Source of the DNA: Saccharibacter sp. EH611
Lineage (GTDB): Bacteria; Pseudomonadota; Alphaproteobacteria; Acetobacterales; Acetobacteraceae
Length of the DNA: 64,000 nucleotides
Assembly: GCF_009834765.1 (NCBI RefSeq)
Contig: NZ_WVHP01000018.1
Location: 1 to 64,000, forward strand
Direction of reading: 5' to 3'
The position numbers and the translations under genes are program-made. Shown piece after piece: positions 54,310 through 63,344 of the stretch. The notes under the pieces were generated by a model. It saw nothing but the letters and a program-made list of their open reading frames with translations, made no database searches and had not been told where the DNA came from. Each line of letters starts with the position of its first letter. Within the stretch, counting starts at the first letter, position 1.

Positions 54310-54647
54310 TAGCGAGGGATCAAACTGAGATAATGCTCAAGAATCACATCCGCTTGATGATCATTTTTCATCGTTTGATGTTGCACATCTTGGGTAATGA
54401 TATGCCGCGCTTGCTCATCAACGGCCATGAGAGCATGGACATCCTTAGGGTGAAGTTTCCCCGTCATCATAGAGCCGCGTACAATACCGTTAAGAATAAA
54501 GTAAACGTACACTGGTGCATTCGGAGAAACAGGGGCTGCTCGGACAGGTGCGCTCATAAAAGCGCACCCAGCCAATATGGCCGTCAATGTGAAAACACAC
54601 CCTTTCTTACACAGGGTATGAAGAGAAGAATGACGCCAGTCACTCAT
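54309..54647 (-). CDS. Small hypothetical lipoprotein behind mscL
   Basis: 112 residues from the ATG at 54647, which overlaps the end of mscL by 8 bases; a longer frame from 54737 lies inside mscL. The signal GCVFTLTAILAGC ends in a lipobox with Cys near residue 28, so it is a likely lipoprotein. The mature part has YVYFILNGIVRGSMMTGKL and a helical C-terminus. No family recognised. Coupling to mscL suggests an envelope role. Confidence 0.6.
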   Translation of the reverse strand: MSDWRHSSLHTLCKKGCVFTLTAILAGCAFMSAPVRAAPVSPNAPVYVYFILNGIVRGSMMTGKLHPKDVHALMAVDEQARHIITQDVQHQTMKNDHQADVILEHYLSLIPR

Positions 54648-55101
54648 GGGACACACCTCGAGCAGCCAACAAGTCACGAATTTCAGACAAGAGCACTTCT
54701 TCGCGTGTTGGTGCTGGTTCTGGCTTGGCTTCTTCAATTTTTTCTTCTTTACGATACAGCTTCGCAGCTATACGCGACACCCAGAAAATAAAGAAAGAGA
54801 CAACCAAGAACTGGAATACGGCATTTAAAAACAGACCGATGTTAACCGTTACAGCGCCTGCTTTCTGGGCCTCTGCTAATGTTGCTTTAACAGGCCCCTT
54901 TAGAGTGACAAAAATGTTCGAGAAATCGACACCCCCTGTGAGCGCACCAATGATAGGGGTGAGAATATCTTTCACCGCACTGTTCACAATCCCGCTAAAA
55001 GCAGCACCGATCACCACAGCAACAGCAAGCCCTGCAACATTGCCACGCGAGATAAATTTTTGGAAATCAATAATCCAGCCGGGAGTTCTAGGTGCTTTCA
55101 T
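54640..55101 (-). CDS. mscL: Large-conductance mechanosensitive channel MscL
   Basis: 153 residues. The first helix carries the conserved KFISRGNVAGLAVAVVIGAAF, followed by TPIIGALTGGVDF and a second membrane helix FQFLVVSFFIFWVSRI. The cytoplasmic C-terminal helix is Glu/Lys-rich with a Pro-rich hinge (EAKPEPAPTREEVLLSEI). The homopentamer opens under osmotic downshock. Slightly longer than the E. coli protein (136 residues). Confidence 0.95.
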   Translation of the reverse strand: MKAPRTPGWIIDFQKFISRGNVAGLAVAVVIGAAFSGIVNSAVKDILTPIIGALTGGVDFSNIFVTLKGPVKATLAEAQKAGAVTVNIGLFLNAVFQFLVVSFFIFWVSRIAAKLYRKEEKIEEAKPEPAPTREEVLLSEIRDLLAARGVSHE

Positions 55102-55352
55102 CGCTTATCCTTCCGTCATACAGGTTAAAACTAGTGATCAAGCCCAAGACTGCAATGATACTCTGCCGTCAGGCGGTCGGCTTTGTCTTTAAAAATGATG
55201 TAATACCGTGATCATGCCAATGCTATCTCATCATTGCGTAAAACTTCATTAACAGCTTTTCTCTGAGGAGCAAAAGCCATCAGATAATCTGAACAGCAAA
55301 GACTTATTCGTTCTTCCATCTTAGGGAAAAGTTCGTTATATGGCAGCGGTCT

Positions 55353-55372
55353 GCCCCGGTCGGTATCGGGGC
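55353..55372 (+). promoter_or_regulatory. Hairpin in the rpmE leader
   Basis: GCCCCG (55353-55358) pairs with CGGGGC (55367-55372) about 27 bases before the rpmE ATG. Ribosomal protein genes often have structured leaders for autogenous control; this could be one, but no known class is recognised. Confidence 0.3.
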
Positions 55373-55398
55373 GCCCCTTGTAAGGTTTAGGAAATACT

Positions 55399-55626
55399 AT
55401 GAAATCCGGCATCCATCCTGATTATCATGAAATCAACGTCATCATGGCTGATGGCACGGAATATAAAACCAAGTCATGCTATGGCGAGCCTGGCGCAACA
55501 TTGCGCCTTGACGTTGACCCTAAGACGCATCCAGCTTGGACAGGTGTGCAACGTATCCTCGATACCGGAGGCCAGGTTGCTAAATTTAACAAACGCTTCT
55601 CCGGCATCGGCAATATCAAAAAGTAA
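55399..55626 (+). CDS. rpmE: 50S ribosomal protein L31
   Basis: 75 residues with AGGAAAT before the ATG. The sequence [19 protein letters not shown], then SHAM-free [17 protein letters not shown] and the end [13 protein letters not shown] follows L31. Only one Cys (CYG) of the usual zinc CxxC set is visible, so it is the zinc-free type. It is monocistronic, followed by two hairpins. Confidence 0.92.
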   Translation: MKSGIHPDYHEINVIMADGTEYKTKSCYGEPGATLRLDVDPKTHPAWTGVQRILDTGGQVAKFNKRFSGIGNIKK

Positions 55627-55635
55627 TATTGTTTC

Positions 55636-55694
55636 TCGTAGGTTTTTCTACGATGCGTGCAACCCTTCCCGTTCCTTGAAGAATGGGGAGGGTT
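55636..55694 (+). terminator. Two hairpins after rpmE
   Basis: TCGTAG/CTACGA (55636-55653) encloses TTTTT in its loop. AACCCTTCCC (55661-55670) pairs with GGGGAGGGTT (55685-55694) through 10 pairs including one G:T. The second is the better terminator candidate. Confidence 0.5.
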
Positions 55695-55792
55695 TCCCAT
55701 ATCTAGGGTATTGAGTAGTGCGATGCCACATAATGGGTTCGCTGCTTTTAAATACCTTTGTGCATATCGCTTAATATGAGGATGTGTATGAG

Positions 55793-55816
55793 GTCCTGCC
55801 GTATATTAAGGAGGAC
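55793..55816 (+). promoter_or_regulatory. Hairpin covering the hsp20 ribosome binding site (RNA thermometer candidate)
   Basis: GTCCT (55793-55797) pairs with AGGAC (55812-55816), which overlaps the AAGGAGG binding site of the hsp20 gene. Alphaproteobacterial small heat-shock genes are often controlled by ROSE thermometers that hide the binding site in this way; the exact ROSE consensus is not seen. Confidence 0.4.
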
Positions 55817-55821
55817 ATCAG

Positions 55822-56256
55822 ATGGGATATGATACTGCCAATTTATTGCGCAGTACGATCGGTTTCGAACACCTCGTACACCATGCGCTTCATGATAGCA
55901 AAAATTGTCGCTATTCTTATCCATCTCATAATGTTGAGAAAACAACAGATACAGACTATACGCTGACAATCGCTGTCGCCGGCTTTCAACCGGAAGATAT
56001 TACGATTACTATCGAAGACCACATGTTGATTATTCGCGGTCGCTCTCCGCGTCGTGATACACATAATCACCAGAGAAAATGGCTTCATCACGGAATTGCC
56101 ACGCGTGCCTTTGAACGCTCTTTCGTTCTAGCAGCCCCTTTAGCCATTAAAGAAGCATGTTTTGACAATGGCCTTCTAAAAATATTTCTTCAATATGTGT
56201 TCTCTCGTAAGAATGAGCCTCGTTCTATCTCAATAGCGACCCATCCACCACATTAA
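55822..56256 (+). CDS. Small heat shock protein (Hsp20/IbpA-like)
   Basis: 144 residues with AAGGAGG 7 bases before the ATG. The alpha-crystallin domain spans about residues 35-125: YTLTIAVAGFQPEDITITIED at its start (in pieces), LIIRGRSP, and AFERSFVLAAPLAIKEACFDNGLLKIFL near the end, with the A-x-x-x-NGLL motif kept. It holds denatured proteins for DnaK/ClpB. The C-terminal I-x-I motif reads SISIAT. Monocistronic. Confidence 0.9.
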   Translation: MGYDTANLLRSTIGFEHLVHHALHDSKNCRYSYPSHNVEKTTDTDYTLTIAVAGFQPEDITITIEDHMLIIRGRSPRRDTHNHQRKWLHHGIATRAFERSFVLAAPLAIKEACFDNGLLKIFLQYVFSRKNEPRSISIATHPPH

Positions 56257-56517
56257 ACTGTAGCAGCTATTGGGGCAGAATGCTGCTTTTAGCATGTTTA
56301 ACTATAAGAAACTTCCATAAAAATTCTCAATGCTTTGAGAGAAGACTGGTTAGCATCTTGACCCGCCCTTCTCTCTGACGCATCTTACGCAGCACCGCCG
56401 TGCGTTTAGCAGGTGCCGTGCTCAGTTTTCTGTTGGGCAGGTCAATCTTCCAGAGTAGCCTTGTTGGTGCCTGCACTCTGCCGGCCCGACCGCACCGCTG
56501 CGAAGGAATGAGTTGAC
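56257..56517. other. 261-base leader region before the trcR-like gene
   Basis: The right half (about 56360-56515) is much more GC-rich than the left. TTGACC at 56360 could be a -35. On the minus strand a GTG-started frame (56476-56327) would give a basic 49-residue peptide without a binding site. No known RNA family is recognised. Confidence 0.4.
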
Positions 56518-57108
56518 ATGAATCTGCCGTTGATGCCCAAGGCCACCGCTGTCTGGCTGATTGATAAAACTGCCCTGACTTTTACCCAAATTGCTGAATT
56601 TTGTGGAATGCATCCGCTAGAAGTTCAGGCCATTGCTGATGGGGAAGTCGGCGCTGGGATCAATGGTTATGATCCTATTAAGAACAATCAGCTGACTGAA
56701 AACGAAATTAAACGCTGCGAAGCAAACTCTTCAGCACGACTGAAGTTGATTGCGACAGCAAACCCCGTATCACGTCGCGCAAAAGGGGCGCGTTATACGC
56801 CTGTCGCTAAGCGCCATGATCGTCCTGATGCGATTGCTTTTGTTTTACGGCAGTTCCCTCAGCTTTCTGATACGCAAATCGTACGTTTGCTCGGCACGAC
56901 GAAAGATACGATTTCTAAAATTCGGAATCGCCAACATTGGAACAGCCCTAACATTAAACCGCGTGATCCCGTCATTTTAGGGCTTTGCACACAGACAGAC
57001 CTCAATGCTGCTGTTCAAGCAGCTAATGAACGGCTCGTCCGTGATGGTCAGTCTCTCCCCCAAGAAGGTGATGGCCCTGTTCTCCATCAGGAAGACGAAC
57101 ACGAATAA
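56518..57108 (+). CDS. TrcR-like transcriptional regulator (DUF1013)
   Basis: 196 residues. The sequence MPKATAVWLIDKTALTFTQI, AEFCGMHPLEVQAIADGEV and YDPIKNNQLT is the DUF1013 signature, restricted to alphaproteobacteria and including the Caulobacter cell cycle regulator TrcR. Two helix-turn-helix-like regions are visible (about residues 20-42 and 115-140, the latter LSDTQIVRLLGTTKDTISKIR). It lies 22 bases upstream of purE, likely in one transcript. Confidence 0.88.
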   Translation: MNLPLMPKATAVWLIDKTALTFTQIAEFCGMHPLEVQAIADGEVGAGINGYDPIKNNQLTENEIKRCEANSSARLKLIATANPVSRRAKGARYTPVAKRHDRPDAIAFVLRQFPQLSDTQIVRLLGTTKDTISKIRNRQHWNSPNIKPRDPVILGLCTQTDLNAAVQAANERLVRDGQSLPQEGDGPVLHQEDEHE

Positions 57109-57130
57109 GTAGCAAGGGATACCGCCTATC

Positions 57131-57625
57131 ATGAGTAACTCTCCTGCCCCAGTTGTCGGTGTGATTATGGGCAGCCAATCTGATTGGGAAACCATGCGTC
57201 ATGGATGCGAAACGCTTGAGAAACTTGGCGTTCCCTACGAGGCGCGTATAGTCTCAGCTCACCGCACTCCTGACCGTCTTGCCCAATATGCAAAGACAGC
57301 AAAGGAGCGCGGATTGCGCACCATCATCGCAGGAGCAGGAGGTGCTGCTCATCTTCCTGGCATGTGTGCGGCTTGGACGGCTCTACCGGTTTTCGGTGTC
57401 CCTGTTGAAAGTCGTGCTCTCAAGGGGCAAGATAGCCTCCTGTCCATTGTTCAAATGCCGGCTGGTGTTCCTGTTGGGACACTTGCGATTGGACGTTCTG
57501 GCGCTATTAATGCCGCTCTCATGGCTGCTTCCGTGCTAGCCCTGTCGGATGACGCTATAGCTGAGCGTCTTGATAGCTTCCGTGCCCAACAAACTCATTC
57601 TGTTGCTGAGAAACCCGTATCGTGA
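57131..57625 (+). CDS. purE: N5-carboxyaminoimidazole ribonucleotide mutase
   Basis: 164 residues. PurE converts N5-CAIR to CAIR in purine synthesis. The start [15 protein letters not shown], the SAHRTPDRL loop with the catalytic His, and [11 protein letters not shown] are complete. The purK start overlaps its end by 4 bases (GTGA). Confidence 0.96.
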   Translation: MSNSPAPVVGVIMGSQSDWETMRHGCETLEKLGVPYEARIVSAHRTPDRLAQYAKTAKERGLRTIIAGAGGAAHLPGMCAAWTALPVFGVPVESRALKGQDSLLSIVQMPAGVPVGTLAIGRSGAINAALMAASVLALSDDAIAERLDSFRAQQTHSVAEKPVS

Positions 57626-58758
57626 CACCTGCTCTTCCTCCTGGTTCTACTATCGGGATTATCGGCGGTGGCCAATTAGGGCGTATGTCCGCTGTTGCGG
57701 CATCGCGTCTCGGCTATCATGTCCATATCCTGAGCGCTTCCACCCCCGCACCAGCGGCCGAAACTGCAGCAAAACTGACCGTCGGTTCTTACGATGATCC
57801 TGCTGTGTTGGAAGCCTTTGCGCGTGAATGTGATGTCATCACATTCGAGTTTGAAAATATCAGTGCAGAAGGACTACGGCAGCTCGAAGCATTGCGCCCC
57901 GTTCACCCGGCTGGGCGTATTTTAGAAATTAGCCAAGATCGAATTGCCGAGAAAACAGCCTTAAGCTCGATGGGGCTCCCTGTCGCACCATGGCGCTCTG
58001 TACAGAATGAAGATGATCTCGCCACATTAGAGGATTTTGGCTTTCCCCTTATCCTCAAAACAACACGCTTCGGCTATGATGGAAAAGGTCAATTTCGCGT
58101 TCCTGACGAAACTGCCTTTCAGAAGCTCTGGAATGATCGCCAGAATTTGCCCTATCCTTTAGTCGCAGAAAAGCAGATTGATTTCGCGCGTGAGCTCAGC
58201 GTCATGGTAGCTCGCAACCATCACGGTGACATACGCTGCTTCGATCCAAGCGAAAATCGCCACCGAGACGGTATTTTACGTCTGTCTATGGTGCCGGCTC
58301 CGGTTGCTCCAGAAACTATTGACGAAGCTCAACGTATTGCTATCCGCTTAGCGAAAGATATTAAGCTTGTTGGTATTTTAGGAGTGGAGCTGTTCCAAAA
58401 TGCTGATGGCCAGCTGATCATCAACGAAATTGCCCCTCGACCACATAACTCAGGCCACTGGACGCAGAATGCCTGCATTATAGACCAGTTTGAGATGCAC
58501 ATTCGTGCCGTTGTAGGCCTTCCTCTGCCATCAACGCGTCGGCATTCTGACGGGTTTATGCATAATCTCATCGGCCCTGATGATATGGCTCTCGTGCCTG
58601 CTATGATGAAAGAGGATAATGCAGCCCTTCATCTTTACGGAAAAGCAGAAGCTAGGCCGGGTCGAAAAATGGGTCATATTAACCGCATCTTCCCACGTGG
58701 TGGCTTGCCTGGAGAGCTTGCTCTTGCCCAGTTTCAACCTGTCCACTCCCCAGAATAG
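57622..58758 (+). CDS. purK: N5-carboxyaminoimidazole ribonucleotide synthase
   Basis: 378 residues from a GTG overlapping the purE stop. It is an ATP-grasp enzyme that carboxylates AIR with bicarbonate and ATP. Motifs: [16 protein letters not shown] at the N-terminus, the ATP-grasp strand [17 protein letters not shown], and the metal-binding [15 protein letters not shown]. Length is typical. It converges on the RadC-like pair, with 8 bases between the genes. Confidence 0.96.
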   Translation: MTPALPPGSTIGIIGGGQLGRMSAVAASRLGYHVHILSASTPAPAAETAAKLTVGSYDDPAVLEAFARECDVITFEFENISAEGLRQLEALRPVHPAGRILEISQDRIAEKTALSSMGLPVAPWRSVQNEDDLATLEDFGFPLILKTTRFGYDGKGQFRVPDETAFQKLWNDRQNLPYPLVAEKQIDFARELSVMVARNHHGDIRCFDPSENRHRDGILRLSMVPAPVAPETIDEAQRIAIRLAKDIKLVGILGVELFQNADGQLIINEIAPRPHNSGHWTQNACIIDQFEMHIRAVVGLPLPSTRRHSDGFMHNLIGPDDMALVPAMMKEDNAALHLYGKAEARPGRKMGHINRIFPRGGLPGELALAQFQPVHSPE

Positions 58759-58766
58759 ACGGCGCT

Positions 58767-59435
58767 CTATAACAGCCCAAGCGCACGAAAGCTGACTTGG
58801 GCTGTACGCGTAATGATATAGTGGTCAATAACACGTATCTTTAAAACCTTAAGCGCTGCCTGCACATTTTGTGTCACAATCACATCCCCCTCTGATGGGC
58901 TTGTATGCCCACTCGGGTGATTATGCGCCATGATGATAGATGAAGCGTTGAGCTCTAAACAACGACGCGCCACCTCCCTTGGGTAAACTGGTGTGTGATT
59001 AACCGTTCCCACACCCTGAACTTCATCGCAAATAAGCTGATTTTTCTTGTTGAGAAAAATAATTCGAAACTGTTCCACTGATTCTCGCGCCATTTGCGTA
59101 ATGAGATAATCAAGCAGTCTCCGCTCTTCCTGTAAAAGGTCTCCCTGCGGAAGAGCGGCTCGATTGCACCGTAATCCCATTTCACGCAGGAGCTGTAAGA
59201 GAACGAGAAAAGAGCTGTTCTTTTGTGCGTAGTCCTGCCATTTCTGCACCGGCAGCGACACAAGCTCTCCTAACGAATCACTCGTCTGAAGTACGTAATT
59301 TAGGAGCGTTTTCTGATCTTTTTTAGACGTTGTGGAAAGCGCTACTAAAAATGAAAATAAATCTTCTTTTTTAATTGGCCGTTCGCTTAGCAGCGCCTCT
59401 CTCACTGCTTGTTGTGCCTCATCACCCTCAGCCAT
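58767..59435 (-). CDS. RadC-like JAB-domain protein with intact metal site and degenerate N-terminal half
   Basis: 222 residues from the ATG at 59435, which overlaps the preceding RadC-like stop by one base (TGATG); a TTG at 59471 is an alternative. The C-terminal JAB domain is canonical: Glu138 in CDEVQGVGTVNHTPVYPREV, then H171, H173 and D184 in AHNHPSGHTSPSEGD. The N-terminal half, which should hold the helix-hairpin-helix region, lacks the usual conserved pattern (DLFSFLVALSTTSKKDQ instead). RadC family function is unclear; the name comes from a disproved repair role. Translationally coupled to the gene at 59435-60124. Confidence 0.85.
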   Translation of the reverse strand: MAEGDEAQQAVREALLSERPIKKEDLFSFLVALSTTSKKDQKTLLNYVLQTSDSLGELVSLPVQKWQDYAQKNSSFLVLLQLLREMGLRCNRAALPQGDLLQEERRLLDYLITQMARESVEQFRIIFLNKKNQLICDEVQGVGTVNHTPVYPREVARRCLELNASSIIMAHNHPSGHTSPSEGDVIVTQNVQAALKVLKIRVIDHYIITRTAQVSFRALGLL

Positions 59436-60124
59436 CACAGCAATCTCTCTTTGTTCAAGCTCGACACCCAACCCGCTCCAAACAAAATCACATCATGCAT
59501 CGTTATTGAGAGAGGCTTTAGCGCCATTGCTAACCCTCGTGCTTCTTGCGCAAGCACGGCTGCCGAATGGCTAGGGGCAATATGCACGACGATAAAAGCC
59601 GTTGCTTGCACATCTAAAAGCTGAGTGGCGATCAGACGATGAGAAGCAGAAATTTTCTGATGACGCGCCAGTCGCTCTTCCTTCAATAAATTATTTCGCC
59701 CATCAAGATAAAGCAGACTTGTTCCTTCCTCTATTGGCTCATGCAGACGCGAACCAAAATAGCGTTTGAGCATCGTCATATTTTTAAGCTGAACCTGACC
59801 CAGCTCCGCGTGCTCTTCTGCTAATGCTCGTGCAGCTAAATACGGTATTTTCAACACTGCAGCGACACGTTGTGTTAATCCAGCATCATGCAACATCGTA
59901 TCCGATGCTTGAGACAATGCCGCTAGAGAGCCAAACTTTTTCAAAAGTTCTTTCGCCAGTGGCTTCGTATCGCGTCGTGGGATAACGTAAAATAAAAGCA
60001 TCTCCAGCAACTCATAATCTGCTAGATTGGCTGTTCCATGCTCCATAATACGCTGTCGCATACGTTGGCGATGCCCATGGCTATGTGATTTTCTTCTCAA
60101 ACCTGTAGGTTCTTTCCTAGCCAT
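59435..60124 (-). CDS. RadC-like protein with intact N-terminal half and degenerate JAB metal site
   Basis: 229 residues from the ATG at 60124 (MARKEPTGLRRK); the longer frame overlaps the divergent helicase gene. The N-terminal region is canonical for alphaproteobacterial RadC: HRQRMRQRIMEHG, then DYELLEMLLFYVIPRRDTKP and AKELLKKFGSLAALSQA with the helix-hairpin-helix. The JAB region aligns with family members, but the HxHPSGxxxPSxxD motif reads H181-I-A-P-S-H with Ala at the Asp position (194), so two of three metal ligands are gone. It should be catalytically dead but may still bind DNA. Confidence 0.82.
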   Translation of the reverse strand: MARKEPTGLRRKSHSHGHRQRMRQRIMEHGTANLADYELLEMLLFYVIPRRDTKPLAKELLKKFGSLAALSQASDTMLHDAGLTQRVAAVLKIPYLAARALAEEHAELGQVQLKNMTMLKRYFGSRLHEPIEEGTSLLYLDGRNNLLKEERLARHQKISASHRLIATQLLDVQATAFIVVHIAPSHSAAVLAQEARGLAMALKPLSITMHDVILFGAGWVSSLNKERLL

Positions 60125-60152
60125 AGGCCATCTCTCGCAGTATATCAGAGAG

Positions 60153-62387
60153 GTGTCTGATGATCTTTTTTCCCCACGTCCGCTTTCGCCTACTTGTGAC
60201 CATCTTGCAGGCCTGAATGAAGAACAGCACCTTGCCGTTACCACAACGGAAGGCCCGTTGCTGATTCTGGCAGGCGCTGGCACTGGAAAGACACGTGTTC
60301 TGACAACACGCTTTGCTCATATTCTGCTCCATCATCTTGCTTGGCCTGAGCAGATTTTGGCCGTCACCTTTACCAATAAAGCTGCGCGCGAGATGCGCGA
60401 GCGCGTCAGTCATCTCCTCGGCAAACCCGTTGAAGGGTTGTGGTTAGGAACATTTCACTCTCTCTGCGCACGGATGCTTCGCCAACATGCACCGAGCGTT
60501 GGATTGGAACGCAATTTCACCATCCTTGATGCCGATGATCAGATTCGTTTGCTTAAGCAAATTATGACGGGCAGTTCAATTGATTTGAAACGCTGGCCAC
60601 CTGCCCAGCTTATGCACCATATTCAACTATGGAAAGATCGTGCCCTTTTGCCGGAGCAAATAACATCAGCCCATGATATTGATTTTGCTAACGGAAAAGC
60701 TCGTTCCCTTTATGAAACCTATCAAACACGCCTCAAAGAACTGAACGCCTGTGATTTTGGAGACCTCATGCTCCATATGGTCACGATATTTCGTACTCAT
60801 CCTGAGGTGTTAAAACAGTATCAGCATCGCTTCCGCTATATTCTTGTCGATGAATATCAAGACACCAACACCATTCAATATCTTTGGTTGCGCCTTTTAG
60901 CCAAACGTGGCGATCAGCCAGCTAATATTGCCTGCGTTGGGGATGATGACCAATCTATCTACTCATGGCGTGGTGCCGATGTAACCAATATTCTACGTTT
61001 TGAGCAGGACTTTCCCGGAGCAACAATTGTCCGTTTGGAAAAAAATTATCGCTCAACACCTCGTATTCTTGGAGCGGCCTCTGGCGTGATTGCCCATAAT
61101 GAAAGCCGTTTAGGGAAAACGCTCCATTCCGGTTTGGACGGTAAAACAGGCGAACAAATTGACGTCATTAATGCCCCAGACTCTGATGAAGAAGCACGCA
61201 TTGTCGCCGTCAAAATTCGTGAGCTACATGATACAGGGCATAATTTTGGCGATATGGCCATCCTCATGCGCGCAGGTTTCCTAACGCGCGCTTTTGAAGA
61301 GACATTGATGCGTTCTGGCATTCCCTACCAAGTGGTCGGCGGATTGCGTTTTTACGAACGTGCTGAAATTCGCGATGGCACAGCCTATATGCGGGCTCTT
61401 GCCCATCCCAGCGATGATCTTGCCTTTGAACGCATTATCAATGTCCCTAAGCGCGGGGTCGGACAAGTTGCGCTTACGCGTTTAAGAGAGCACGCACGAG
61501 AACGCGGACTTTCCCTTCAACGAACATTGGAAGAACGTCTCGCTCATAAAGAGATTAAAGGAAAAGCCGCCACAACCCTTTCCGACTTTATGGCGTGTTT
61601 TTCTCGTGCTCGTGAGACCCTTGCCAAAGAAGGACATGTTGTCGCTACTCAGCAGCTTTTAGAAGAAACAGGCTATCTTGATATGTGGCGGCAAGACCAA
61701 CGCACGGTGGAAGCCGCAGGCCGTCTTGATAACCTTGGTGAGCTATTACGCGCCATTGGAGACTTTCCAGATCTTGAAGCGTTTCTTGAGCATATCGCCC
61801 TCGTCATGGATGCCGATAGCGTCCAAAATGATACGCAACGTGTCAGCCTCATGACCCTGCATGCCGCTAAGGGGCTTGAGTTCCGCACTGTCTTTCTTCC
61901 GGGTTGGGAGGAAGGGATCTTCCCCTCCCAACGCTCAATGGATGAAGGCGGACTTGCATCGCTTGAAGAAGAGCGCCGCCTTGCCTATGTCGGCCTAACA
62001 CGTGCCCGTGAGCGCGCTATTATTTCACATGCAGATAGCCGCCGTATTTACGCGAACTGGCAAGATTCCATCCCGAGCCGCTTTATTGATGAGCTCCCTG
62101 ATGAGCACGTGTCTCTTCATCGTCCTAAACAGCGCGAGCGCTCCTCTTTTGGGCGCAATTTCTGGCGACGCCCTGCTACTCAAGAGACCTCCTTGCCGCG
62201 CTCCCCGAGCCTTTCTCGACCTCGCCCCAAAGCATCACGCACCCCTATTGCTATTGGGGCCACTGTTAAACATAAACGTTTTGGCATAGGCGTTGTTATG
62301 AACAGCAATGGCGAACATCTTACGATCAATTTTGAAGATGCCGGACAAAAGACCCTGATGGCCGGTTTTGTAGAGGTACTCTCGTGA
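60153..62387 (+). CDS. uvrD: UvrD/PcrA-family DNA helicase
   Basis: 744 residues from the GTG at 60153, with AGAGAG upstream; this start gives the usual DDLFSPRP beginning and leaves a 28-base gap to the divergent RadC-like gene, whereas the frame from 60027 runs through that gene. Superfamily 1A motifs are complete: Walker A GAGTGKT at 41-47, FTNKAAREMRERV, VDEYQDTN, GDDDQSIYSWRGA, and MTLHAAKGLEF. The C-terminal Tudor-like end (VKHKRFGIGVVM) binds RNA polymerase in PcrA. It acts in nucleotide excision repair and replication restart. Confidence 0.93.
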   Translation: MSDDLFSPRPLSPTCDHLAGLNEEQHLAVTTTEGPLLILAGAGTGKTRVLTTRFAHILLHHLAWPEQILAVTFTNKAAREMRERVSHLLGKPVEGLWLGTFHSLCARMLRQHAPSVGLERNFTILDADDQIRLLKQIMTGSSIDLKRWPPAQLMHHIQLWKDRALLPEQITSAHDIDFANGKARSLYETYQTRLKELNACDFGDLMLHMVTIFRTHPEVLKQYQHRFRYILVDEYQDTNTIQYLWLRLLAKRGDQPANIACVGDDDQSIYSWRGADVTNILRFEQDFPGATIVRLEKNYRSTPRILGAASGVIAHNESRLGKTLHSGLDGKTGEQIDVINAPDSDEEARIVAVKIRELHDTGHNFGDMAILMRAGFLTRAFEETLMRSGIPYQVVGGLRFYERAEIRDGTAYMRALAHPSDDLAFERIINVPKRGVGQVALTRLREHARERGLSLQRTLEERLAHKEIKGKAATTLSDFMACFSRARETLAKEGHVVATQQLLEETGYLDMWRQDQRTVEAAGRLDNLGELLRAIGDFPDLEAFLEHIALVMDADSVQNDTQRVSLMTLHAAKGLEFRTVFLPGWEEGIFPSQRSMDEGGLASLEEERRLAYVGLTRARERAIISHADSRRIYANWQDSIPSRFIDELPDEHVSLHRPKQRERSSFGRNFWRRPATQETSLPRSPSLSRPRPKASRTPIAIGATVKHKRFGIGVVMNSNGEHLTINFEDAGQKTLMAGFVEVLS

Positions 62388-63310
62388 AAGCAACACAAAG
62401 CCCAATAGCTCCCCGCCACATTGGCTCTCGTCATGCACGTGCATTGGAAACGGTCACCATTATCGTGGAAGAAGCCTTCGTTCCTCTGTTCGAGCAAGCC
62501 CTTATGACCGCTTGCGACACTGTCGGTATGTTTGAGGAAGATGACGAGCAAAAATACTGGCGCCTTGAAGGCGTAAAGGAAGTTGGCGCTCAAGAAGAGG
62601 CTCTACAATCGTCCATCGCTGTAGCACGCGCGATCACAGGGGTTGAGGCAGAGCTTGTCCGGCACACAACAGAAGCAGAAGGCTGGCTCGCACGCACGCA
62701 AGAAGCGTTTCCGCCACAAAATGTCGGAAGACGCTTTTGCATTCGTGGCACACATCTTAACGACAAAGCGCCTTCTAACCGCCTCTCCATTACTCTTGAT
62801 GCCGGTATCGCTTTCGGCTCAGGTGAACATGGTTCAACACGTGGCTGCCTGCGTGCCCTTGAGTTGATCGCTTATCGCAAGCCACACCGTATTTTAGATA
62901 TGGGCTGCGGCTCGGGCATCCTTGCGATGGCTGCGGCACGCTTGCTGCACCGCCCTGTTCTGGCCGTCGATATTGAACCTTGGTCTGTTCGCGTTGCAGC
63001 GTCTAATGCACGGCTCAATAAGCTCTCTCCCCTTCTCGATTGCCGCTTTGGTAATGGATGGCTAACGCCAGCTGTGCGCAGCAAGGCGCCTTATGACCTC
63101 GTCTTTGCTAATATTCTTGCACGTCCTCTCTGCCGGATGGCCCCTTCTTTAGCGCAGTCTTTAGCTCCTGGGGGCACGGCTATTTTAGCTGGACTTCTCA
63201 ACACGCAAGCACGCATGGTGACGGTGGCTCATCAGCGCCAAGGGCTTCTTTTAGAACGTCAACTGAAAGAAGGTGCATGGAGCACCCTTATTCTACGTAA
63301 GCCTTACTAA
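62384..63310 (+). CDS. prmA: Ribosomal protein L11 methyltransferase
   Basis: 308 residues from a GTG overlapping the helicase stop (GTGA). PrmA trimethylates L11. The AdoMet motif ILDMGCGSGILAMAAARLL, the upstream GIAFGSGEHGSTRGCL and the substrate motif FANILARPL are present. The N-terminal L11-recognition domain (about 20-105) is kept. It probably shares a transcript with the helicase and perhaps with the peptidase that follows. Confidence 0.93.
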   Translation: MKATQSPIAPRHIGSRHARALETVTIIVEEAFVPLFEQALMTACDTVGMFEEDDEQKYWRLEGVKEVGAQEEALQSSIAVARAITGVEAELVRHTTEAEGWLARTQEAFPPQNVGRRFCIRGTHLNDKAPSNRLSITLDAGIAFGSGEHGSTRGCLRALELIAYRKPHRILDMGCGSGILAMAAARLLHRPVLAVDIEPWSVRVAASNARLNKLSPLLDCRFGNGWLTPAVRSKAPYDLVFANILARPLCRMAPSLAQSLAPGGTAILAGLLNTQARMVTVAHQRQGLLLERQLKEGAWSTLILRKPY

Positions 63311-63344
63311 TTTCCCCCGTTACGGTACAGGATCAAAAACGTTT

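Noticed and set aside
60027-60152. Upstream start of the UvrD-like helicase
   Set aside because: It would overlap the RadC-like gene and adds 42 residues not found in the family; the GTG at 60153 fits better.
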